A stretch of 64,000 bases of DNA, from positions 2,604,001 through 2,668,000 of the forward strand of contig OY970063.1 of assembly GCA_963705275.1 (NCBI GenBank). Direction: 5' to 3'. Position 1 is the stretch's first letter, and every line of letters starts with the position of its first letter. The notes beneath the pieces were generated by a model that searched no databases, had not been told where the DNA came from, and saw only the letters and a list, made by a program, of their open reading frames with translations. Positions 44,588-53,396 of the stretch are shown one piece after another. Source of the stretch: Fen-1135 sp963705275 (GTDB lineage Bacteria; Desulfobacterota; Syntrophia; Syntrophales; UBA2185). The translations under genes and the position numbers were made by a program.

Positions 44588-46336
44588 ATGGGAAAAGAAA
44601 TGGAATCGGAAGAATTTAAAAAGTTAATATCATTGGGCGAATCAAAAGGTTTTCTGACCTATGACGATGTTAACGATTTGCTGCCATCCGACGTCATATC
44701 TTCGGACCAGATAGACGATATCATCATGCTCTTTGGTGAGAAAAATATAGACATCATTGATACTGACAAAGGCGAAAAGCTGGTTGTGAAAAAGGTTGCC
44801 GACGAAAGAGCGGAAGTCAAAGAGGAAGACATTCTGGACCTCATGGCTACCGTGGGAAAGACTGGCGATCCCGTAAAGATGTACCTTCGCGAAATGGGAC
44901 TTGTATCCTTACTCTCCAGGGAGGGAGAAGTTGAGATAGCGAAAAAGATCGAAGAGGGAGAGAAGGAGGTCATGGACTCCATCTTCGGTGTAACGGCCCT
45001 GGTGAAGGATGTCGTAGGTATCGGCAAGAAAATCAAAAGCGGTGAAATCCGCATAAAGAGCATCGTAGCCAATCTTGAGGATGAAGACGGTTTTGTTGAA
45101 GAAGATATGCATAAGGAAAGGGTAGTGAAGCTGATTGACAGGATAACCGCCTTGGACAGGAAGAACGATGCCCTGAAACGGAAGCTTAAACTCAAGGGCC
45201 TGCGCAAGAAAGAAAAAATCGCTGCCGAGGATGAACTCGAAAAAAATATCAAGAGCATTATTCGCCTGTGCAGAAAAGTTAAGTTTAGCAAGAGACAGAT
45301 AGAAAGAATGGCCGCAAAGCTGAAAGGCTATGTGACCGCAGGAGAAAAGGCAGACAGGGACCTCCGCAGGTGTAAAGAAACAACAGGATTGTCCCTCAAT
45401 GAGATGGAGAAGGCATGGAAGAGGGTAAAGAAGCTGCCCGCAGGTCGCGTAATCGATAAGGAAACAAGAGTATCGATTCAGAAGTTGAAAGAGTGCGAAG
45501 CCCTTGTAGGGGCGGCCAAGAAGACAACAGCGGCAATCGCCCAGGAAATAGGCATCTCTTTGTCTGCTTTAAAGAAGATTGTCACTGTCATCGAGAGAGG
45601 GGAGAGAAAAGCTGAGAGAGCCAAGAGAAAACTGGTGGAAGCAAACCTGCGCCTGGTTGTAAGCATAGCCAAGAAGTATACAAGTCGAGGATTACAATTT
45701 CTGGATCTTATCCAGGAGGGGAATATTGGCCTGATGAAAGCCGTCGACAAATTTGAATATCAACGAGGATATAAATTTTCCACTTATGCTACATGGTGGA
45801 TCAGGCAGGCGATAACGAGAGCGATTGCCGATCAGGCAAGGACCATAAGAATCCCCGTACATATGATTGAGACGATAAACAAGCTGATTCGCACATCACG
45901 TTACCTGGTGCAGGAATTGGGCAGAGAGCCGAACCCCGAGGAAATTGCAAATAAGATGGAGTATCCTTTAGAAAAGGTAAGAAAGGTTTTGAAGATCGCC
46001 AAGGAGCCTATATCTCTGGAGACGCCCATAGGTGAGGAAGAGGATAGCCACCTCGGTGATTTTATAGTTGATAAGAAGATTATGTCGCCCTCAGAGGCCA
46101 CAATAAGCATGAATCTTGCGGAACAGACAAGAAAGATATTGTCAACATTGACGCCAAGGGAAGAGAAAGTATTGAGGATGCGTTTTGGAATCAGTGAAAG
46201 GAGTGATTACTCGTCGGAGAGGGAAAAGAGTCACCTCGAGATTAACAGGGAGCGGAACAAACAGTCGGAGACAAATACGGTCAGAAAACTGAGAAACCCC
46301 TCGAGGAGGAAAGTATTCAGACCCGCGGCGAAATAA
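44588..46336 (+). CDS. rpoD: RNA polymerase sigma factor RpoD with unusual region 4.2
   Basis: 582 aa. Region 1.1 is at the N-terminus, region 1.2 at PVKMYLREMGLVSLLSR, and regions 2-3 are intact (LRLVVSIAKKYTSRGLQFLD, STYATWWIRQAITRAI, TIRIPVHMIETINKL). Region 4.1 (LTPREEKVLRMRFGI) is normal. The -35-recognition helix-turn-helix, almost invariant in housekeeping sigma70 (VTRERIRQIEAKALRKLR), reads INRERNKQSETNTVRKLR, and the preceding helix reads SSEREKSHLE in place of TLEEVGKRF-like sequence. The R-E-R and Q that contact DNA remain, but the two buried isoleucines are Asn and Ser. No change of frame restores the consensus. Confidence 0.9.
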   Translation: MGKEMESEEFKKLISLGESKGFLTYDDVNDLLPSDVISSDQIDDIIMLFGEKNIDIIDTDKGEKLVVKKVADERAEVKEEDILDLMATVGKTGDPVKMYLREMGLVSLLSREGEVEIAKKIEEGEKEVMDSIFGVTALVKDVVGIGKKIKSGEIRIKSIVANLEDEDGFVEEDMHKERVVKLIDRITALDRKNDALKRKLKLKGLRKKEKIAAEDELEKNIKSIIRLCRKVKFSKRQIERMAAKLKGYVTAGEKADRDLRRCKETTGLSLNEMEKAWKRVKKLPAGRVIDKETRVSIQKLKECEALVGAAKKTTAAIAQEIGISLSALKKIVTVIERGERKAERAKRKLVEANLRLVVSIAKKYTSRGLQFLDLIQEGNIGLMKAVDKFEYQRGYKFSTYATWWIRQAITRAIADQARTIRIPVHMIETINKLIRTSRYLVQELGREPNPEEIANKMEYPLEKVRKVLKIAKEPISLETPIGEEEDSHLGDFIVDKKIMSPSEATISMNLAEQTRKILSTLTPREEKVLRMRFGISERSDYSSEREKSHLEINRERNKQSETNTVRKLRNPSRRKVFRPAAK

Positions 46337-46339
46337 TTA

Positions 46340-46367
46340 TTGACAAGCATTAAGCAAGAAGTATAAA
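46340..46367 (+). promoter_or_regulatory. Sigma70 promoter of the tRNA gene
   Basis: TTGACA (46340-46345), 16-nt spacer, TATAAA (46362-46367), just after the rpoD stop. Transcription should start near 46374, 40 nt before the tRNA. Confidence 0.78.
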
Positions 46368-46413
46368 TAATTAAATTACCATCGAGACGAAATATTTCAT
46401 AAGAAGCAATGAC

Positions 46414-46489
46414 GGGCCCATAGCTCAATTGGAAGAGCCACCGGCTCATAACCGGTAGGTCCCTGGTTCGAACCCAGGTGGGCCCACCA
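46414..46489 (+). tRNA. tRNA with CAU anticodon (elongator Met or lysidine-modified Ile)
   Basis: 76 nt including an encoded CCA. The acceptor stem GGGCCCA/TGGGCCC, D-arm, anticodon stem ACCGG/CCGGT with loop CTCATAA (anticodon CAT at 46447-46449) and T-arm with GGTTCGAA all fold. The acceptor begins G-C, so it is not the initiator type. Met and Ile2 cannot be separated by eye. Confidence 0.93.
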
Positions 46490-46652
46490 CAATAATTCAA
46501 AGGCCAGGGGGTTGCAACTTTGGATCGCGTATAAGGCATATCATTATATGCGTTGCCGCATCTGTTGCGAGAGTAACCTTTATATGTGTTTCGGAAAGAT
46601 ACCAGCAGGCATTTCAATAGGGCATCAGGGGGAAGTATCCTGAATAATCAAG

Positions 46653-46680
46653 TGCACCACATGTTGGTGCATTTTTTTTT
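46653..46680 (+). terminator. Rho-independent terminator downstream of the tRNA
   Basis: TGCACCA (46653-46659) pairs with TGGTGCA (46665-46671), 5-nt loop, followed by nine T. It lies 164 nt after the tRNA and before the next gene. Confidence 0.85.
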
Positions 46681-46764
46681 GCACCGAAGATTAAATTTTA
46701 GCTTTGCGAATATGTCAATGGACAGAGCGCCACATTTGACGAATGGAGACAAAGGGGGATTCTT

Positions 46765-47487
46765 TTGAAAGAACAGTTATCATATTTAGTTGAGCTCCAG
46801 AAACTCGATTTGATTATAGGCAGGATAATCGGGAAGAAAAGCGAACTGCCTGAAAAGATCATACAGATGGATGAAGAATTTGCGGTCTTTGCGAAAGACG
46901 TAGAGGAAAGCAAGAAGAAGTTTGAGGAGTTGAATAAGCTGCAGAGTGAGAAGGAAGACAAGTTAAAAAAAGGCACCGATACCATAAAAAAGACGAAAGA
47001 TCGCTTGTTGGAGGTGAAAACAAACAAGGAATATCAGGCAATTTTAAAGGAAATTGAGAACATAGAGAAGAAGAACAGCGAGATCGAAGATGAAATTATC
47101 TCCGGGTTGGACCAGATTGATCATATGAGGACAGAGGTAAGGAAGAAGGAGAAAGATTTTGAAACTCGGAGGTCGCAGTATGAGAAGGAAAAGAAAAAGG
47201 CAGAGATTGAACTCAGTCAGCTCGATCACGATCTCCACGACACGGAGAAAAGAACCGATGCTCTCAGGAAACAAATTCGTGACGAACTTCTCAAAAGGTA
47301 TGAAACGATCAAAGGCAGAAGAAACGGCGTGGCCGTAGCATTGGTTTGGAAGGAAGTCTGCGGAGGCTGCCATATGAATATCCCTCCTCAGATGTATATT
47401 GAACTGCAAAGGTCAGCGGATTTACTATCCTGTCCGAACTGCAACCGCATCATCTACTGGTATAATCAGAGTGAAAAAGATGGCTAG
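46765..47487 (+). CDS. Coiled-coil protein with C4 zinc ribbon (CT398/YbgI-type, zf-RING_7)
   Basis: 240 aa from a TTG. Residues ~10-185 are a long charged antiparallel coiled coil; the C-terminus has CGGCHMNIPPQ and CPNCNRIIYW, a four-cysteine zinc site. The family is widespread and may bind nucleic acid or the flagellar/secretion machinery, but its function is unsettled. It overlaps the RNase H gene by 8 nt and lies upstream of rnpB. Confidence 0.85.
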   Translation: MKEQLSYLVELQKLDLIIGRIIGKKSELPEKIIQMDEEFAVFAKDVEESKKKFEELNKLQSEKEDKLKKGTDTIKKTKDRLLEVKTNKEYQAILKEIENIEKKNSEIEDEIISGLDQIDHMRTEVRKKEKDFETRRSQYEKEKKKAEIELSQLDHDLHDTEKRTDALRKQIRDELLKRYETIKGRRNGVAVALVWKEVCGGCHMNIPPQMYIELQRSADLLSCPNCNRIIYWYNQSEKDG

Positions 47488-47890
47488 TCCGGCTGTAAAT
47501 CTTTACACAGATGGGGCCTGCAGGGGGAATCCGGGGCAGGGTGGTGCAGGAGCTGTCCTGGTGGGCGAGACGGGAGAAATCGTAGCGACTGTGAAACATT
47601 CACTGGGACATTGCACAAATAATATTGCCGAGTACAGGGCTCTCATCTTTGGTTTAGAGATAGCCTTAAAGAAGCGGTACGGGCGCCTGAACATATTTCT
47701 TGATTCAGAGCTGCTGGTCAATCAGATAAAAGGTTCGTACAAAGTAAAAAATGAAAATCTGAAAATCCTGATGCGCGAGGTGAGAAAATTGCTGTCGTAT
47801 TTTGACAGCTATAAAGTAGAGCATATCGATAGAAGCCTGAACCACATGGCTGACAAACTGGCCAATGAAGCGATAGATGAGGCACTCTGA
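47480..47890 (+). CDS. Ribonuclease HI-like protein
   Basis: 136 aa. The first acidic residue is in LYTDGACRGNPG, the second in NNIAEYRAL, the third in IFLDSELLVNQIKG, and the last in the LNHMADKLANEA block, so the four-carboxylate active site is complete. It should cleave RNA in RNA-DNA hybrids. The ATG at 47480 overlaps the preceding gene; the basic handle region of E. coli RnhA is absent, as in the short RnhA/YpdQ branch. Confidence 0.88.
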   Translation: MASPAVNLYTDGACRGNPGQGGAGAVLVGETGEIVATVKHSLGHCTNNIAEYRALIFGLEIALKKRYGRLNIFLDSELLVNQIKGSYKVKNENLKILMREVRKLLSYFDSYKVEHIDRSLNHMADKLANEAIDEAL

Positions 47891-48086
47891 TCTTTCCATC
47901 CCATAGGCAATCTCAAGTTATAAATTGAACCTCTCCGCAGCAAGCCACGGGGAACGCCTTCGTTGCCGCATTCTCTGGTTATAAGCCGTCACGTGCATCC
48001 CATGGACGGCCTGAATCCAGCAATCACGCGTAAGCTTCCGGTCAATCATGATGATATTATAACTTCTCTTTTACGCTGAAATTGAC

Positions 48087-48092
48087 TATAAT
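48087..48092 (+). promoter_or_regulatory. -10 element of the rnpB promoter
   Basis: TATAAT 12 nt upstream of the predicted RNase P RNA 5' end. The -35 region (TTCTCT-like near 48064-48069) is weak. Confidence 0.55.
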
Positions 48093-48103
48093 AATAACTA
48101 AAA

Positions 48104-48484
48104 GGTGTTGGAGCAGATCAGATGATCGCTGGCCCGATCTTTCGCGCTGGAGGAAAGTCCGAGCTCCGCAGGGCAGGATGGTCGCTAACGGCGACTGGGG
48201 GCGACCCTAAGGAAAGTGCCACAGAAAATATACCGCCTGTCATTGGCAGGTAAGGGTGAAAAGGCGAGGTAAGAGCTCACCAGTTCCCCGGGTGACCGGG
48301 AAAGCTTGGTAAACCCCATCCGGAGCAAGACCAAATAGGAGAACATTAAAAGCGGCCCGCTTGACGTTCTCGGGTAGTGTCGCTTGAGGCAGCAGGCAAC
48401 TGTTGTCCCAGATGAATGATCATCACCGCTTTTCCGGCGACGGAAAAGCGGAACAGAACTCGGCTTATGATCTGGTCTGACACC
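48104..48484 (+). ncRNA. rnpB: RNase P RNA (bacterial type A)
   Basis: Conserved GAGGAAAGTCCGAGCTC near 48150 pairs with the ACAGAACTCGGCTTAT block near 48453 to form the P4 core. The ends pair as P1: GGTGT (48104-48108) with ACACC (48480-48484), and CAGATCA with TGATCTG. Internal blocks GGAAAGTGCCACAGAAA and GAAAAGGCGAGGTAAGAGCTCACCAG are also typical. The RNA matures the 5' ends of tRNAs. Confidence 0.95.
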
Positions 48485-48509
48485 GATTAAATACCATTCG
48501 TCTAATCAC

Positions 48510-50039
48510 ATGATATATTATATCCTGCTTATCATTTTCGTCCTGGGCGGAGTTGGTCCAAGTTTCGCCTATAATCCCAGTCGGGCCATGGAAGATGCAG
48601 ATGCTCTTCTGAAAAGTGGGCAGTACCTTGAGGCGGTGGGGGCCTATCAGGATATTGCAGACCTTTCACCCGTTGCTGAGATGAAAGCAAGGGCAACACT
48701 GAGGATAGGAGATATTTATAGCTACTTTCTGAACAATAAAGACAGGGCGCTGGAAAAATATGGTATCGTCATAAAGAAATACGAAGGCAGCACACATGCT
48801 GCAAGCGCTCATTTCAAGGCCGGGATGATTCTGTACGAGAAAAGCAGGTACAAAGAGGCGCTGAATGAATTCAAAATATACGTGAAGAGGTACCCCCGTG
48901 GCGATAAAAGGGAAGTGGCGGAGTTCATGATCGAAGCGTGTTCGCGGCCCACTCCTCCCGTGAAGGAGAAAGAGCCATCCTTTGAAAAAGCGAAAGCGGA
49001 GAACGTGAGAGTGCTTTTGGCGGCGGGTCTTCAGGATATCCGCTTAGACTCGGCCGCGGTGTTTGAAGTTCGGGATGGTTATGGAAAAAAAATTTCCGGC
49101 AAAGTTAGAAGCGCTGCCTTGACTGCCTCAGGAGGCGATATAAGGCTGGATGGTAAAAGCCTTTCTCACGACAGACTGGCGATTGTGCCGTTGGAGGGCC
49201 AATGTTTGAATTTTAACGGCATGCCATACAGGGGTGAGCTCAGGATAGCAAAGAGCGCCAGTGGCGATATGGACGTGATTAATGTTCTGGACGTGGAGGC
49301 CTATCTCTACGGAGTCGTGCCGAAGGAGATGTCACCACAATGGCACCCGGAAGCCCTGATGGCCCAGGCGATCGCCGCGAGAACGTATGTACTTTACCAG
49401 AGGGAAAAAAGCAAGGATAGGAATTATGATGTAATTGCTACAACGGCCTATCAGGTTTATGGCGGAGCGGGGGTGGAGTCTGTCGTGTCCAACCGGGCAG
49501 TAGATGAGACAAAAGGCAAAGTCCTCCTGTATGACGGTAAACTGGCCCTCACTTATTTTCATGCAAACAGCGGAGGCATGACAGAAGAAGCAAGGCGCGT
49601 GTGGAGTGTGGATATCCCTTATTTGAAGACCGTTCGTGATGACTACAGCGTGAAAGCCCCGGGCTGTTTGTGGAAGCTTTCCCTCAATGTCGGTAGGATT
49701 AGGGCAGCCCTCAATAGCAATGGTCTTGATGTGGGGCAGATTGAGAAGATGACGCCTGTTGATGTAAGCCCCTCCGGCCGGGTAACGAAGATCAAGATAT
49801 TACATGGCGGCAAGGAAAGCGTGCTGACCGGCAATGACTTCAGATTGAAGACCGATCCTACCCAGGTCAAGAGCACCCTTTTTACGATGATCAAAGACGG
49901 AGATGAAATCCATCTGGAAGGAAGGGGAAGCGGCCATGGTGTCGGCATGAGTCAGTGGGGAGCTCAGATTATGGCTTGTGAAGGTCTTTCATACGCTGAT
50001 ATCCTGAAGCACTATTATCATGGGGTGGAGCTCAGGTAG
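48510..50039 (+). CDS. SpoIID/LytB-domain protein with N-terminal TPR repeats
   Basis: 509 aa. Signal peptide (residues ~1-20) then two to three TPR-like repeats (about 25-150, YbgF/BamD style). From ~180 the SpoIID domain follows: GVVPKEMSPQWHPEALMAQAIAARTYVLY with the catalytic Glu, and GHGVGMSQWGAQ near the end. SpoIID-type proteins cleave denuded glycan strands; in non-sporulating bacteria the domain takes part in periplasmic peptidoglycan remodelling. The TPR part may recruit a partner. Confidence 0.9.
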   Translation: MIYYILLIIFVLGGVGPSFAYNPSRAMEDADALLKSGQYLEAVGAYQDIADLSPVAEMKARATLRIGDIYSYFLNNKDRALEKYGIVIKKYEGSTHAASAHFKAGMILYEKSRYKEALNEFKIYVKRYPRGDKREVAEFMIEACSRPTPPVKEKEPSFEKAKAENVRVLLAAGLQDIRLDSAAVFEVRDGYGKKISGKVRSAALTASGGDIRLDGKSLSHDRLAIVPLEGQCLNFNGMPYRGELRIAKSASGDMDVINVLDVEAYLYGVVPKEMSPQWHPEALMAQAIAARTYVLYQREKSKDRNYDVIATTAYQVYGGAGVESVVSNRAVDETKGKVLLYDGKLALTYFHANSGGMTEEARRVWSVDIPYLKTVRDDYSVKAPGCLWKLSLNVGRIRAALNSNGLDVGQIEKMTPVDVSPSGRVTKIKILHGGKESVLTGNDFRLKTDPTQVKSTLFTMIKDGDEIHLEGRGSGHGVGMSQWGAQIMACEGLSYADILKHYYHGVELR

Positions 50040-50112
50040 CCCGCCATTGTCTTCTCACATTGGTGCATTGGTGGCTTAGTGCATATCTGTTCTTCTGACT
50101 ATTGTCTTTATT

Positions 50113-51123
50113 TCAGACCTTATAATACTCCCTGTACCATTCTATAAACCTTCTAGTGCCATCTTCTATGGATGTCGCCGGCTTGAAGGACACGTCTTTC
50201 ATGAGGTCGTCAATGTCAGCAAATGTTCGCGGCACATCCCCCGGCTGCATGGGAAGGAGATTCATTCTCGCCTTCCTGCCCAATAATTTTTCCAGGATTT
50301 TTATGAAGTCAAGGAGCTCCACCGGCCTGTTGTTACCTATATTATAGATCTTGTACGGGGCAAAACTGGTGGCAGGGTCCGGGCTGTCGCCCCGCCATTT
50401 CGCGTCCGGTTCAGGAATCCTGCCGGTCACCCTGAAGACGCCTTCCGTGATGTCATCGATGTAGGTAAAGTCTCTCTGCATCTTGCCGGCGTTGTAAACA
50501 TCGATCGGCTTATCTTCCAGAATGGCTCTTGTGAACAGAAACAGGGCCATATCCGGTCTTCCCCAGGGGCCGTAAACGGTAAAGAACCGAAGCCCCGTGC
50601 AGGGAAGTTTGTAGAGACTCGCATATGCATGCGCCATCAGTTCATTGGCCTTCTTTGTCGCTGCATAGAGGCTGACGGGATGATCCACATTGTGATGTAC
50701 GGAAAACGGCATCTCCGTATTGGCCCCATAAACGGAGCTTGACGAGGCAAAGACGAGATGTTCGCATGCCTGATGCCTGCACCCTTCGAGTATATTCAGA
50801 AAACCGGCAAGATTGCTCTCCACATACGCGTGTGGATTTACCAGGGAGTATCTGACACCCGCCTGCGCAGCCATGTGCACGACAAGCGAGGGCGCTTCTT
50901 TCCTGAAGAGGGCCGACACATTCTCTTTATCGGCAATATCCATCCTGATAAAGCGAAAATTATCGTTGTCCTCAAGGAGCTTGAGGCGCGCCTTTTTCAG
51001 ATTAACATCATAGTAGTCGTTCAAATTGTCCACACCGATGACGGAATGGCCCTCCTTAAGGAAACATCTCGATAGATGGAATCCGATAAAACCTGCGGCT
51101 CCTGTCACAAGGATTTTCTTCAT
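50113..51123 (-). CDS. NAD-dependent sugar epimerase (UDP-glucuronate 4-epimerase-like)
   Basis: 336 aa extended SDR protein. GAAGFIGFHLS binds NAD, SSSSVYGA carries the catalytic Ser and YAATKKANE the Tyr-x3-Lys. FFTVYGPWGRPDMALF and NIGNNRPVELLDF are typical of UDP-glucuronate epimerases. It provides UDP-galacturonate for envelope polysaccharides. ATG 51123 lies 7 nt after AAAGGA; an ATG at 51129 is too close. Confidence 0.9.
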   Translation of the reverse strand: MKKILVTGAAGFIGFHLSRCFLKEGHSVIGVDNLNDYYDVNLKKARLKLLEDNDNFRFIRMDIADKENVSALFRKEAPSLVVHMAAQAGVRYSLVNPHAYVESNLAGFLNILEGCRHQACEHLVFASSSSVYGANTEMPFSVHHNVDHPVSLYAATKKANELMAHAYASLYKLPCTGLRFFTVYGPWGRPDMALFLFTRAILEDKPIDVYNAGKMQRDFTYIDDITEGVFRVTGRIPEPDAKWRGDSPDPATSFAPYKIYNIGNNRPVELLDFIKILEKLLGRKARMNLLPMQPGDVPRTFADIDDLMKDVSFKPATSIEDGTRRFIEWYREYYKV

Positions 51124-51178
51124 TCTCATATCCTTTGGATTTTCAAATACTCTTCACCTATTTGATGATGCCTTCCTG

Positions 51179-52477
51179 TCAGGATCTCTTAGCGAGCGTC
51201 CTGAGCGCCTTTTCACAGGCGCGGATCGTCTTCTCTATGTCTTCATCCCCGTGAGCGAAAGAGAGGAAAGCAGTCTCAAACTGCGAAGGCGCAAAGTAGA
51301 TTTTATTTGCTAACATCTTCTTGAAGTAACCGGCATAGAGCGATGTGTCGCTCTTTGCTGCCGAGGTAAAATCAAAGACATCATCTTTGGCAAAGAATAA
51401 TGTAAACATTGAACCGCACCGGTTGATCCGGACGGGGATTTTCTTATGATCGAATAGACTCTGCAATTCGGCGCACAGAAGGGCGGTCAGGCTGTCCAAT
51501 CTCAAGTATGCCTTAGCATTCTTTCTTAGAATATTAAGTGTAGCCAGTCCCGCTGACATTGCGACGGGATTGCCCGAAAGGGTGCCTGCCTGATAAACCG
51601 GACCCGATGGGGCCAGTTTTTCCATGATAGCTTTCTTGCCTCCGAATGCTCCGACAGGAAGGCCACCTCCGATGATCTTTCCCAGGCACGTTAGGTCCGG
51701 CTCTATCCCGGCGATGTTCTGACAGCCGCCGTAGGTCAACCTGAAACCTGTGATGACCTCATCGAAGATAAGGAGTATTCCATGCCTGCGCGTAATGTCT
51801 CTTAAGGCTTCCAAAAATCCTTTGCGAGGCTTAACCACACCCATATTTCCCGCCACTGGCTCAACGATGATGCAGGCCAGTTCTTCTCTATATAGATTAA
51901 CTGCCGAGATGGCGGCCTCAATATCATTGTAGGGGAGGGTGATGGTGAGCTCGGCAAGCCTTCGAGGAACACCGGGACTCCCCGGGATGCCCAGGGTTGC
52001 AACACCCGAGCCGGCCTTTACGAGAAGTGAATCGGCGTGGCCGTGATAACATCCGTCAAATTTGATTATCTTCTCCCGTCCTGTATACCCGCGGGCTAGC
52101 CTGATGGCCGACATGGCGGCTTCCGTGCCGGAACTTACCATCCTCACCATGTCAATAGACGGGAAGGCATCCACAATCAGTCTTGCCATCTCTGTTTCTA
52201 ATTCGGTGGGGGCTCCATAACTGGTTCCTCTTGCTGCCGCCTTCTGAATGGCGCGAACTACGACGGGATGGCTGTGTCCGAGGATCATTGGGCCCCAGGA
52301 GGATACGTAGTCTATGTATTCCCTTCCCTCGACATCATAGATTTTGGAGCCGGATGCCCTCTCGATAAAAATTGGGGTTGAATCAACGGCTCTAAATGCC
52401 CGGACGGGGCTATTCACACCTCCGGGTATGTATTTGCTCGCTTTTTTAAACAAGGATTTGGATGATTTATCGGGCAT
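51179..52477 (-). CDS. hemL: Glutamate-1-semialdehyde 2,1-aminomutase
   Basis: 432 aa. Motifs are GGVNSPVRAF, FDEVITGFRL, the PLP lysine in CLGKIIGGGLPVGAFGG and TLSGNPVAMSAG. It makes 5-aminolevulinate, the first dedicated tetrapyrrole precursor in the C5 pathway. Its start overlaps the ahbB end by 11 nt, consistent with coupled heme or siroheme synthesis. Confidence 0.95.
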   Translation of the reverse strand: MPDKSSKSLFKKASKYIPGGVNSPVRAFRAVDSTPIFIERASGSKIYDVEGREYIDYVSSWGPMILGHSHPVVVRAIQKAAARGTSYGAPTELETEMARLIVDAFPSIDMVRMVSSGTEAAMSAIRLARGYTGREKIIKFDGCYHGHADSLLVKAGSGVATLGIPGSPGVPRRLAELTITLPYNDIEAAISAVNLYREELACIIVEPVAGNMGVVKPRKGFLEALRDITRRHGILLIFDEVITGFRLTYGGCQNIAGIEPDLTCLGKIIGGGLPVGAFGGKKAIMEKLAPSGPVYQAGTLSGNPVAMSAGLATLNILRKNAKAYLRLDSLTALLCAELQSLFDHKKIPVRINRCGSMFTLFFAKDDVFDFTSAAKSDTSLYAGYFKKMLANKIYFAPSQFETAFLSFAHGDEDIEKTIRACEKALRTLAKRS

Positions 52478-52940
52478 CTGTGAAATACTCCATGCTGCTT
52501 TTCTTATACTCCTCTATGCTGGTGAGGACTTTAAAGTCTTTGATCCCCGTCTCTTGCGACAGTTTCTGAATTACACTTTCCTGATTCCCCTCCCCAAAAT
52601 GAACCATCGTGAAGACGTTGTACTTCCCCGCGAAAGGCGGGGTTCTTTCGTAACAGTGTGTTACCTCTCTGAATGAAGCCAGGGCATTGCCGGCAAATTC
52701 AATTCTTTCCTGTGACACGGCCCAGATGACCATCGCATTATGCGGGAAGCCCGCCTTCTGATGTCTCAGAATGGCTCCGAATTTTCTGATCGTGCCTTTT
52801 GTCATGAGGCCGCGGATGGTTGAAAGAACTTGTTCTTCGGAAGCGCCCACCTTTTCTGCAATTTCTTTGAAGGGCCTCTTTTCGAGCGTGATGTCCTGCT
52901 GGACGAGCCTTGATATTTTCTTTTCTATCTCCGTTAACAT
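52467..52940 (-). CDS. ahbB: Siroheme decarboxylase subunit (AhbB, Lrp/AsnC-like)
   Basis: 157 aa. An AsnC-like N-terminal HTH (FKEIAEKVGASEEQVLSTI) is followed by a ligand-binding domain with HNAMVIWAV, THCYERTPPFAGKYNVFTMVH and a C-terminal KVLTSIEEYKKSS. These match AhbA/AhbB, which turn siroheme into 12,18-didecarboxysiroheme in the alternative heme pathway of sulfate reducers and methanogens. The partner subunit is not in the window. Immediately upstream of hemL in the same operon. Confidence 0.88.
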   Translation of the reverse strand: MLTEIEKKISRLVQQDITLEKRPFKEIAEKVGASEEQVLSTIRGLMTKGTIRKFGAILRHQKAGFPHNAMVIWAVSQERIEFAGNALASFREVTHCYERTPPFAGKYNVFTMVHFGEGNQESVIQKLSQETGIKDFKVLTSIEEYKKSSMEYFTDAR

Positions 52941-52968
52941 GGTTATTGTCCTATCAGGTCTCTACGCT

Positions 52969-53388
52969 TCATTCCAGAGGCAAGGAAGCCTTTGACCGGA
53001 GAGACTTCTTTTCCGCCTGCATATGTTTGAGCTTCAGCGTCTTTTCCTTGGCCCGCCTTGAGCGGCGTCGCTTCTGTCGTCTTATCTTTTCAGTTTGCTG
53101 CCTCTCTGCCTCTACCGCTCCCAGCTTGATCCTTTCTATCCTGTCCAGAAGCAGTCGCCTGGCCGTAAAGCGGTTTAGTGCCTGAGATCGCGACTGCTGG
53201 CATTTAACCGATAGGCCCGATGGTATATGCATGAGTTGGACGCAGGAAGACGTTTTGTTGACCTTCTGGCCGCCCGGGCCTGATGACCGGACAAATGTTT
53301 CCCTCAAGTCCTCTTCGGTAACTCCCAGGCGCTCCATGCGCTCGCTCAATCCCTTTTCTTTTTCCGGGGAGACATTAAAAAGACTCAT
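52969..53388 (-). CDS. Peptide chain release factor-like protein (ArfB/ICT1 type)
   Basis: 139 aa. The peptidyl-tRNA hydrolysis motif SSGPGGQKVNKTSS is present and the C-terminal tail is highly basic (RRQKRRRSRRAKEK), as in ribosome-rescue factors that insert their tail in the empty mRNA channel. No stop-codon recognition domain. It should release stalled peptides. Located 8 nt after the DRG-like GTPase. Confidence 0.88.
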   Translation of the reverse strand: MSLFNVSPEKEKGLSERMERLGVTEEDLRETFVRSSGPGGQKVNKTSSCVQLMHIPSGLSVKCQQSRSQALNRFTARRLLLDRIERIKLGAVEAERQQTEKIRRQKRRRSRRAKEKTLKLKHMQAEKKSLRSKASLPLE

Positions 53389-53396
53389 GGGTTATA

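Noticed and set aside
46190..46336. Compensating frameshifts as the reason for the odd RpoD C-terminus
   Set aside because: Reading the other two frames does not restore the region 4.2 consensus, and flanking sense is in the same frame.
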